This document shows, piece by piece, positions 1 to 5,234 of a DNA stretch of 5,234 nt. The notes under the pieces are model-generated. The model saw only the letters and a program-made list of their open reading frames with translations, was not told where the DNA came from and did not search any database. A program made the translations under genes and the position numbers. How positions within the stretch are numbered: position 1 is the first letter of the stretch; each line of letters opens with the position of its first letter. This DNA is from Comamonadaceae bacterium UBA2334 (GTDB lineage: Bacteria > Pseudomonadota > Gammaproteobacteria > Burkholderiales > Burkholderiaceae_C). The stretch spans positions 1-5,234 of the forward strand of contig DDUQ01000107.1 in NCBI GenBank assembly GCA_002344885.1. Reading direction: 5' to 3'.

Positions 1-330
1 CGTGCGCTGGGCAGTGCCGACAAGTTCAACGAAGTGATCACGCCCCTGGCCGACAAGCTGGGTGCAGCCATCGGTGCCAGCCGCGCTGCGGTCGATGCGG
101 GCTACGCCGCGAACGACCTGCAAGTGGGCCAGACCGGCAAGATCGTTGCACCCCAGCTGTACATTGCAGCCGGTATCTCGGGCGCGATCCAGCACCTGGC
201 AGGCATGAAGGACAGCAAGGTGATCGTGGCCATCAACAAAGACCCCGAAGCGCCGATTTTCAGCGTGGCTGATTACGGCCTGGAGGCTGACCTGTTTGCC
301 GCTGTGCCGGACTTGGTCAAGGCACTCTGA
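1..330 (+). CDS. etfA: Electron transfer flavoprotein alpha subunit, C-terminal part (5' end outside window)
   Basis: This is the FAD-binding subunit of the soluble ETF heterodimer. ETF accepts electrons from acyl-CoA dehydrogenases and passes them to ETF:quinone oxidoreductase at the membrane. The frame is open from base 1 to TGA at 328-330, giving 109 residues of a protein usually about 310 long, so only the C-terminal FAD domain is visible. Diagnostic blocks, numbered in the fragment, are VGQTGK (42-47), GISGAIQHLAG (58-68), INKDPEAPIF (78-87) and ADYG (90-93). These are the conserved ETF-alpha segments that wrap the FAD. A GTG at 34 is an internal valine, not a start, because homology continues upstream of it (RALGSADKFNEV). 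etfB is expected just upstream, as is usual in proteobacteria, but cannot be seen. The gene ends in a strong terminator, so this is probably the end of an etfBA operon. The next gene encodes an acyl-CoA dehydrogenase, the natural electron donor for ETF. Confidence 0.96.
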   Translation, partial: RALGSADKFNEVITPLADKLGAAIGASRAAVDAGYAANDLQVGQTGKIVAPQLYIAAGISGAIQHLAGMKDSKVIVAINKDPEAPIFSVADYGLEADLFAAVPDLVKAL

Positions 331-345
331 GGCTGTTGGGCAGAC

Positions 346-376
346 AAAAGGGCGTCGTCACCGACGCCCTTTTTTT
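346..376 (+). terminator. Rho-independent terminator of etfA
   Basis: The 12-base arms (346-357 and 362-373) are perfectly complementary around a 4-base loop (TCAC, 358-361). The GC core GGGCGTCG/CGACGCCC is followed by seven T residues (370-376). It starts 15 bases after the etfA stop codon. This is a textbook intrinsic terminator in the plus direction. The arms also carry four A residues at the 5' side, so some activity in the minus direction is possible. Confidence 0.93.
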
Positions 377-485
377 GCCTGCCGGAACGATGTGTGGCGG
401 GCATGCCCAACGTGATGCATGAGTGGATTTCCAATCAAAATCTGCCCTGTCGCTTTTAATCATTGAACTGATAGCTATATTTTTT

Positions 486-490
486 GGAGA
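486..490 (+). promoter_or_regulatory. Ribosome binding site of the acyl-CoA dehydrogenase gene
   Basis: GGAGA lies six bases before the ATG at 497. An in-frame TGA at 464-466 excludes any start further upstream, so this site and ATG fix the start. The surrounding 377-496 gap is richer in A/T than the genes and must hold the promoter if the gene is transcribed separately from etfA. I could not pick a convincing -35/-10 pair in it. Confidence 0.85.
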
Positions 491-496
491 TTTGAC

Positions 497-2299
497 ATGA
501 GCTACACCGCCCCCGTCAAAGACATGCTGTTTGGCATCAAATACCTGGCCAACATCGAGCAAGTCGCCCAGTTGCCTGGCTTTGAAGATGCCGGCTACGA
601 CACCGCACAGGCTGTGCTGGAGGAGTGCGCCAAGTTCAACCAGGACGTGATTGCGCCGTTGAACTGGGAGGGTGACAAAAACCCCAGCAGCTGGAAAGAC
701 AAAGCCGTGACCACCACACCGGGCTTCAAGGCTGCCTACAAGCAGTTTGCCGAGGGTGGCTGGCAGGGTTTGCAGCACCCGGTCGATTTCGGCGGGCAGG
801 GTCTGCCCAAGACCATCGGCGCGGCCTGCGGCGAAATGATCAACTCGGCCAACATGAGCTTCGCGCTGTGCCCGCTGCTGACCGACGGTGCCATCGAGGC
901 ACTGCTGACGGCTGGCTCGGATGCGCTGAAAGAGACTTACCTGAAAAAACTGGTGAGCGGCGAGTGGACGGGCACCATGAACCTGACCGAGCCTCAGGCC
1001 GGTTCCGACCTGGCCGCCGTGCGCACCCGCGCCGAACCCCAGCCTGATGGCACCTACAAAATCTTCGGCACCAAAATCTTTATCACCTACGGCGAGCACG
1101 ACATGGCGGACAACATCGTCCACCTGGTGTTGGCGCGGGTGCAGGGTGCACCCGAGGGCGTGAAGGGCATCAGCCTGTTCGTGGTGCCCAAGTTCATGGT
1201 CGGTGCCGACCGTTCGCTGGGTGCGCGCAACGATGTGTATTGCGTCAGCATCGAGCACAAAATGGGCATCAAGGCCAGCCCGACAGCCGTGCTGCAGTTT
1301 GGCGACAACGGGGGTGCAGTCGGTTATCTGGTGGGCGAAGAAAACCGTGGTCTGGAGTACATGTTCATCATGATGAATGCGGCCCGCTACGGTGTGGGCG
1401 TGCAGGGCATTGCCATTGCCGACCGCGCCTATCAGAAAGCAGCGCAGTTTGCGCGGGACCGCGTGCAGAGCCGTCCGGTGGATGGCAGCCTGTCCAAGGC
1501 CGGCCCCATCATCCACCACCCGGACGTGCGCCGCATGCTGATGACCATGCGTGCCAGCATCGAAGGTTGCCGTGCGCTGGCGCTCACCGCGGCGGCGGCT
1601 TACGATGCCGCGCACCACCATCCCGATGCCGCCGTGCGCAAGGACAACGCCACGTTCTACGAATTCATGGTGCCACTGGTCAAGGGCTACAGCACCGAAC
1701 AGAGCCTGGAGGTCACGTCGCTGGGCGTGCAGGTGCACGGTGGCATGGGCTTCATCGAAGAAACCGGTGCGGCGCAGTACTACCGCGACGCCAAGATCCT
1801 GACCATCTATGAGGGCACCACCGCCATCCAGGCCAATGACCTGGTGGGCCGCAAAACCGCGCGCGATGGTGGCCAGACCGCCAAGGCACTGGCTGCGCAG
1901 GTGGAAGTCGCCGAGGCCGAGTTGCTGGCGCAAGGCGGTGCCAACGCCGCTGCCGTGGCCAAGAGGCTGAAGGCCGCACGCCTGGCGTTTGTGGACGTGG
2001 TGGAGTTCATTGCCGCCAACACCCGCGCCAACCCCAACGCGGCGTTTGCCGGCAGCGTGCCTTACCTGATGCTGGCGGGCAACCTGATGGCCGGCTGGCA
2101 ATTGGCGCGTTCGCTGCTGGTGGCCGAGGCCGCATTGGCCAGCGGCGATTGCGGGGACTTCGGCGCACCGTTCATGCAGGCCAAGGTCACGACCGCGCGT
2201 TTCTACGCCGACCACATTCTGGTGCGGGTGCCTGGTGTGCGCGATGCCATCGTGGACGGTGCGGACAGTGTCACGGAGTTGCCACTCGAGGCGTTTTGA
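497..2299 (+). CDS. Acyl-CoA dehydrogenase, long form with C-terminal extension (DmdC-like)
   Basis: This FAD enzyme catalyses alpha,beta-dehydrogenation of an acyl-CoA thioester, with electrons going to ETF. The 600 residues are about 200 more than a classical acyl-CoA dehydrogenase and match the long subfamily that includes 3-methylmercaptopropionyl-CoA dehydrogenase (DmdC). Visible parts, in order: a short N-terminal segment typical of this subfamily (MSYTAPVKDMLF, 1-12); the helical N-terminal domain; the beta-domain flavin/substrate motif MNLTEPQAGSD (161-171) and FITYGEHD (195-202); then GVQVHGGMGF (410-419) and YYRDAKILTIYEGTTAIQ. In that last block Glu439 of IYEGT aligns with the catalytic base of medium-chain enzymes (Glu376 in mature MCAD). 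Residues from about 465 to 600 form the extra helical C-terminal domain, with FMQAKVTTARFYADHIL near the end. Catalytic features look intact. It lies downstream of etfA but behind a terminator. Substrate chain length, or a methylthio substrate, cannot be read from the sequence; NCBI-style DmdC names for such proteins are often only family-level. Confidence 0.95.
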   Translation: MSYTAPVKDMLFGIKYLANIEQVAQLPGFEDAGYDTAQAVLEECAKFNQDVIAPLNWEGDKNPSSWKDKAVTTTPGFKAAYKQFAEGGWQGLQHPVDFGGQGLPKTIGAACGEMINSANMSFALCPLLTDGAIEALLTAGSDALKETYLKKLVSGEWTGTMNLTEPQAGSDLAAVRTRAEPQPDGTYKIFGTKIFITYGEHDMADNIVHLVLARVQGAPEGVKGISLFVVPKFMVGADRSLGARNDVYCVSIEHKMGIKASPTAVLQFGDNGGAVGYLVGEENRGLEYMFIMMNAARYGVGVQGIAIADRAYQKAAQFARDRVQSRPVDGSLSKAGPIIHHPDVRRMLMTMRASIEGCRALALTAAAAYDAAHHHPDAAVRKDNATFYEFMVPLVKGYSTEQSLEVTSLGVQVHGGMGFIEETGAAQYYRDAKILTIYEGTTAIQANDLVGRKTARDGGQTAKALAAQVEVAEAELLAQGGANAAAVAKRLKAARLAFVDVVEFIAANTRANPNAAFAGSVPYLMLAGNLMAGWQLARSLLVAEAALASGDCGDFGAPFMQAKVTTARFYADHILVRVPGVRDAIVDGADSVTELPLEAF

Positions 2300-2324
2300 T
2301 TGGCGTAGCATGCCATCCAACAGC

Positions 2325-2348
2325 AACGGGCGCTAGCGCCCGTTTTTT
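2325..2348 (+). terminator. Terminator-like hairpin between the acyl-CoA dehydrogenase and nitronate monooxygenase genes
   Basis: Eight-base perfect arms AACGGGCG (2325-2332) and CGCCCGTT (2337-2344) surround the tetraloop CTAG. They run straight into six T residues (2343-2348). It begins 26 bases after the stop of the acyl-CoA dehydrogenase and ends only 16 bases before the Shine-Dalgarno of the next gene. It has the form of an intrinsic terminator in the plus direction. Because of its position it may act partly, with read-through, rather than as a hard stop. Confidence 0.85.
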
Positions 2349-2364
2349 GTTTCAGAACCCACAT

Positions 2365-2370
2365 GAGGAG
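2365..2370 (+). promoter_or_regulatory. Ribosome binding site deciding the start of the nitronate monooxygenase gene
   Basis: GAGGAG sits seven bases before the ATG at 2378. An alternative in-frame ATG at 2363 overlaps this purine run and has no purine-rich site at a suitable distance upstream; what precedes it is the terminator T-run and TTTCAGAACCC. Starting at 2378 also gives an N-terminus (MSRLPGALAQLPFPVIGSPLF) that begins close to the conserved first beta strand of the family. Confidence 0.85.
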
Positions 2371-2377
2371 TCGTTTC

Positions 2378-3337
2378 ATGTCCCGTTTGCCCGGCGCGTT
2401 GGCGCAGTTGCCTTTCCCGGTGATCGGCTCACCGCTGTTCATCATCAGCAATCCCAAGCTGGTCATTGCCCAATGCACGGCGGGTGTGGTGGGCTCCATG
2501 CCCGCGCTCAATGCCCGCCCGGCCGAACAACTTGAAGACTGGCTGATTGAGATCACCGAAGGGCTGGCTGCGCACAACGCCGCCCACCCGGACCGGCCTG
2601 CTGCGCCGTTTGCCATCAACCAGATCGTGCACAAAAGCAATGACCGGCTGGCACACGACATGGCCCTGTGCGTGAAGTACAAGGTTCCCATCATCATCAC
2701 CAGCCTGGGTGCGCGGGAAGACATCAACGCTGCCGCCCACAGCTATGGCGGCGTGGTGCTGCACGACGTCATCAACAACAAGCATGCCCGCAAAGCCATC
2801 GAGAAAGGCGCAGACGGCCTCATCGCCGTGGCCGCCGGGGCAGGGGGGCATGCCGGGGTGAAAAGCCCGTTTGCGCTGATTCAGGAAATCCGCCAGTGGT
2901 TCGACGGCCCGGTGGCGCTCAGCGGTTCCATCGCCTCGGGCGGTGCCATCCTGGCGGCCCAAGCCATGGGGGCAGACTTTGCTTACATCGGCTCAGCCTT
3001 CATTGCCACTGAAGAGGCACGGGCAGTCGACGGCTACAAGCAGGCGATCGTGGACAGCAACTCGGATGACATCGTCTACAGCAACCTGTTTACGGGGGTG
3101 CACGGCAACTACCTGGCACCGAGCATCCGTGCGGCAGGCCTGGACCCTGACAACCTGCCCGAGAGCGACCCCAGCAAGATGAACTTTGGCAGCGACAAGA
3201 CCAAGGCCTGGAAAGACATCTGGGGCTGTGGCCAAGGCATCGGCGTCATCGACAGGGTCCAGCCAGCCGGAGAGCTGGTGGCTCAGCTCAAGCGCGAGTA
3301 TGCCCAGGCCAGGGCACGACTGGGACTGGCTGCCTGA
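2378..3337 (+). CDS. FMN-dependent nitronate monooxygenase / 2-nitropropane dioxygenase family protein
   Basis: The 319-residue product is a single-domain TIM-barrel flavoprotein of the NMO/2-nitropropane dioxygenase family, which also contains FabK enoyl-ACP reductases and NADH:quinone reductases. Landmarks are the first strand and loop FPVIGSPLFIISNPKLVIAQC (13-33), PFAINQIVHKSND (77-89), VPIIITSLG (103-111), GADGLIAVAAGAGGHAG (144-160), PVALSGSIASGGAI (178-191), MGADFAYIGSAFIATEEA (197-214) and the tail WGCGQGIGVIDRVQPAGELV (282-301). His158 in GGHAG matches the family's conserved active-site histidine. The Gly-Ser-Ile and Met-Gly-Ala-Asp...Gly-Ser blocks match the FMN phosphate-binding region. 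No signal peptide or membrane segment is visible, so it is probably cytoplasmic. Family membership is firm. The reaction is not: candidates are oxidation of alkyl nitronates such as propionate-3-nitronate, or NAD(P)H-linked reduction of quinones or enoyl thioesters. A role with the upstream acyl-CoA dehydrogenase is possible only by proximity. Confidence 0.92.
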   Translation: MSRLPGALAQLPFPVIGSPLFIISNPKLVIAQCTAGVVGSMPALNARPAEQLEDWLIEITEGLAAHNAAHPDRPAAPFAINQIVHKSNDRLAHDMALCVKYKVPIIITSLGAREDINAAAHSYGGVVLHDVINNKHARKAIEKGADGLIAVAAGAGGHAGVKSPFALIQEIRQWFDGPVALSGSIASGGAILAAQAMGADFAYIGSAFIATEEARAVDGYKQAIVDSNSDDIVYSNLFTGVHGNYLAPSIRAAGLDPDNLPESDPSKMNFGSDKTKAWKDIWGCGQGIGVIDRVQPAGELVAQLKREYAQARARLGLAA

Positions 3338-3353
3338 ATTCAGATGTTTTTTG

Positions 3354-3386
3354 GCATCCAGCGTTTTGATGGCGAGCGCTGGATGC
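3354..3386. repeat. Inverted repeat in the convergent junction between the nitronate monooxygenase gene and cphA
   Basis: Perfect 10-base arms GCATCCAGCG (3354-3363) and CGCTGGATGC (3377-3386) flank a 13-base loop. A G-U and a U-A pair can extend the stem on the plus strand. It fills most of the 58-base gap between two genes transcribed toward each other, where a shared terminator would be expected. No T-run directly follows the stem on either strand: the plus side reads TACTGATTTT and the minus side CAAAAAACA. It is therefore not a classic intrinsic terminator. It may still end or stabilise both mRNAs, or be a REP-like dispersed element. Confidence 0.8.
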
Positions 3387-3395
3387 TACTGATTT

Positions 3396-5234
3396 TCAGG
3401 CTTTGGCTTCGACCACACGCTGGGCAATGTGTGCCAGCGCTTCCTGCACCTGATCCACGAGGATGAGGCACAGGTCACCCGGGTTCAGGCGGGCCAGCGC
3501 TGTGTCGATGGCGAAGAATTCGCCCTTGATTTCCTGGATGTGGGTGGTTTTTGTGGCACCGTCCAGCCCCTTGCGCAACAGCGCCATCACTTCGCCTTCG
3601 CTGCGACCCCGCTGGCAGGCATCTTCGTACAGGATGACGTCATCGAACACGCGACCCAGAATCTGGGTCTGCTGGGTGATGTCTTCATCCCGGCGGTCGC
3701 CCGCACCACTGATGACCACCGACCGCTTGTGCGCCGGCATGGACTCGACAGCCGAACTCAATGCGGCGATGGCGTCGGGGTTGTGGCCGTAGTCGGCAAT
3801 CAGGGTGGCACCCTTGTAGTCAAAGGTGTTGAAGCGGCCGGGCGCTGAGCTGGCATCGCTGACGAAGGTGTTCACGCCCTGGGCAATGGCCTGCCAGGGG
3901 GTGCCCACCGCCCAGGCTGCTGCCACACAGGCCAGCACGTTCTCCACCTGGAAGCCGATGGCACCCGCGCCGGTGACGGGGATGTCTTTCAGCGGCAGAC
4001 GAACCTGCTGATTCCCTTCTTGCGCCACCACGTGGCCGTCTTCGACATACACGGCGCGTTTCCCGTGCGCCAGATGGGTGGCCATCACGGGCAGGTTCTT
4101 GTCCAGCGCGAAATAGGTGATGGCACCGGGGCACATGTCGGCCATCCGCACCACGGCGGGGTCGGCGGCATTGAGCACGGCTGTGCCGCTGTCGGCCACG
4201 TTCAGCACGATCACGCGCTTGAGCACCGCCAGGTCTTCCACGGTGGTGATGTAGTTCAGGCCCAGGTGGTCGCCACTGCCCACGTTGGTCACCACGGCGA
4301 CCTGGCAGCGGTCGAAGGCCAGGCCTTCGCGCAGCATGCCCCCACGGGCGCTTTCCAGCACGGCAGCATCCACGTCCGGGTGCATCAGCACGCTGCGCGC
4401 ACTGCGGGGGCCGCTGCAGTCACCCGAGTCGATCTGCCTGCCGTTGATGTACACGCCGTTGGTGTCGGTCATGCCCACACGCTGGCCAGCGGTTTTCAGG
4501 ATGTGTGCCGTCAGGCGCACGGTGGTCGTTTTGCCATTGGTGCCAGTCACGGCAATGATGGGTATGCGGCCGTCGTTCTTGCCCTGGGGGCCTGGCGGGA
4601 ACATCTGGCTGATGACGGCCTCGCCCACGTTGCGGCCCTTGCCGAACGAGGGGTTGGTGTGCATGCGCAAGCCGGGAGCGGCGTTCACTTCGACGATGCC
4701 GCCACGTTGTTCTTCCAGTGGGCGCATCACGGTTTCGCACACCACGTCCACGCCGCAGATGTCCAGTCCGATCATCTGGGCCGCAGCAATGCAGCGTGCG
4801 GCGACGTCCGGGTGCACATCGTCTGTGACATCGGTGGCGGTCCCACCCGTCGACAGATTGGCGTTGTTGCGCAGGATGACGCGGGTGCCCTTGGGCGGCA
4901 CTGAATCAACGGTCAGCGCCTGTTCAGCCAGGCGTGCCTTGGCGATGTCGTCCAGCCGAATGCGGGTGAGCGGCGTGGCATGGCCCGTGCCCCGGCGTGG
5001 GTCGGCATTGACCTTGGCCACCAGTTCGGTCACGGTGCTGGTGCCATCGCCCACCACCAGCGGGGGTTCGCGCCGGGCGGCGGCCACCAGTTTGTCGCCC
5101 ACGATGAGGATGCGATAGTCGCTGCCCACCAGGTAGCGTTCGACCAGGATGTTGTCTCGGAATTTGCGGGCATTTTCGTACCCGGCCATCACGGCCTCGC
5201 GTGTGCAGACGTTGACCGTCACGCCCTTGCCCTG
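3396..5234 (-). CDS. cphA: Cyanophycin synthetase, C-terminal 612 residues (5' end outside window)
   Basis: CphA builds cyanophycin (multi-L-arginyl-poly-L-aspartate) by ATP-dependent addition of Asp to the backbone and Arg to its side chains, and works in the cytoplasm on an insoluble granule polymer. Reading from the right edge, the fragment starts QGKGVTVNV, the end of the glycine-rich ATP-grasp loop. The ATP-grasp domain continues with AAARREPP (50-57), NNANLSTGGTATD (123-135) and the metal-binding GGIVEVNAAPG (178-188, Glu182 and Asn184). A Mur-ligase-like domain follows: P-loop GTNGKTTT (231-238, Lys235), LESARGG (293-299), NVGSGDHLG (317-325), PGRFN (465-469), DYGHNP (481-486) and GAGDRRDED (510-518). 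The span from P-loop to C-terminus, about 380 residues, is similar to that of cyanobacterial CphA. Both ATP sites look intact, which argues for a primary synthetase rather than the dipeptide-polymerising CphA2 type. A GTG at 5220-5222 is an internal Val in GKGVTVN, not a start. Many betaproteobacteria carry two adjacent cphA-type genes; which one this is cannot be told here. Confidence 0.95.
   Translation of the reverse strand, partial: QGKGVTVNVCTREAVMAGYENARKFRDNILVERYLVGSDYRILIVGDKLVAAARREPPLVVGDGTSTVTELVAKVNADPRRGTGHATPLTRIRLDDIAKARLAEQALTVDSVPPKGTRVILRNNANLSTGGTATDVTDDVHPDVAARCIAAAQMIGLDICGVDVVCETVMRPLEEQRGGIVEVNAAPGLRMHTNPSFGKGRNVGEAVISQMFPPGPQGKNDGRIPIIAVTGTNGKTTTVRLTAHILKTAGQRVGMTDTNGVYINGRQIDSGDCSGPRSARSVLMHPDVDAAVLESARGGMLREGLAFDRCQVAVVTNVGSGDHLGLNYITTVEDLAVLKRVIVLNVADSGTAVLNAADPAVVRMADMCPGAITYFALDKNLPVMATHLAHGKRAVYVEDGHVVAQEGNQQVRLPLKDIPVTGAGAIGFQVENVLACVAAAWAVGTPWQAIAQGVNTFVSDASSAPGRFNTFDYKGATLIADYGHNPDAIAALSSAVESMPAHKRSVVISGAGDRRDEDITQQTQILGRVFDDVILYEDACQRGRSEGEVMALLRKGLDGATKTTHIQEIKGEFFAIDTALARLNPGDLCLILVDQVQEALAHIAQRVVEAKA

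Noticed and set aside
453..481. Possible promoter with TATATT (476-481) as -10 before the acyl-CoA dehydrogenase
   Set aside because: No acceptable -35 lies 16-18 bases upstream, and the transcript would start at about the ribosome binding site, leaving almost no leader. TTGAAC at 463-468 has no -10 at the right distance.
1240..1812. A 190-codon plus-strand frame overlapping the acyl-CoA dehydrogenase
   Set aside because: It is an out-of-frame shadow with Arg/His/Gly-rich composition, and it lies over the region encoding the conserved catalytic block of the real gene.
317..2326. A 669-codon open frame on the minus strand, antisense to the whole acyl-CoA dehydrogenase gene
   Set aside because: It lies opposite a gene with unmistakable family motifs. 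Its translation is rich in His, Gly, Arg and Gln with no recognisable domain, as expected for an antisense frame of GC-biased codons. It also spans the terminator hairpins on both sides.
2363..2365. ATG at 2363 as the start of the nitronate monooxygenase gene
   Set aside because: It overlaps the GAGGAG ribosome binding site of the ATG at 2378 and has no binding site of its own.
3354..3386. Calling the junction inverted repeat a standard bidirectional intrinsic terminator
   Set aside because: Neither strand has a T-run directly after the stem, and the loop is 13 bases long, so it is recorded as a repeat with a possible termination role.
4020..4904. A 294-codon open frame on the plus strand inside cphA
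   Set aside because: It is antisense to conserved ATP-grasp and Mur-ligase motifs. Its product is a His/Val/Gly-rich low-information sequence without a domain, so it is a shadow of cphA.
5220..5222. GTG as a start codon for the minus-strand cyanophycin synthetase
   Set aside because: Four codons upstream to the window edge (Gln-Gly-Lys-Gly) continue the conserved ATP-grasp glycine loop, and about 200 N-terminal residues of the family are still missing. The gene therefore runs off the window.

Overview
The window is GC-rich (estimated by eye), densely coding chromosomal DNA. Protein sequence, gene order and intergenic style point to a betaproteobacterium, most likely Burkholderiales and plausibly Comamonadaceae. 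That placement is inferred from family resemblance; no marker gene is present to prove it.

Layout, left to right. Positions 1-330 (+) hold the last 109 codons of etfA, the electron transfer flavoprotein alpha subunit, followed by a strong intrinsic terminator (346-376). After an A/T-richer 120-base gap comes a complete long-form acyl-CoA dehydrogenase of 600 residues (497-2299, +). Next are a second terminator-like hairpin (2325-2348) and a complete FMN-dependent nitronate monooxygenase/2-nitropropane dioxygenase family protein of 319 residues (2378-3337, +). A 58-base convergent junction (3338-3395) contains a 10-bp inverted repeat. The rest of the window (3396-5234) is the minus-strand C-terminal 612 codons of a cyanophycin synthetase gene, cphA, whose 5' part lies beyond the right edge.

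How the genes fit together: acyl-CoA dehydrogenases pass substrate electrons to ETF, so the etfA/dehydrogenase neighbourhood is a coherent beta-oxidation-type electron route (dehydrogenase FAD to ETF FAD to ETF:quinone oxidoreductase). The flavoprotein at 2378 is co-oriented, but no sequence evidence ties it to the same pathway. cphA is a separate convergent unit for making the nitrogen/carbon storage polymer cyanophycin (multi-L-arginyl-poly-L-aspartate); both of its ligase centres look intact in the visible part.

I found no mobile element, CRISPR array, tRNA or rRNA, and no convincing undescribed system. The points worth a second look are modest: the terminator-like hairpin that leaves no room for a promoter before the nitronate monooxygenase gene, the inverted repeat at the convergent junction, and uncertain substrates for two flavoenzymes.
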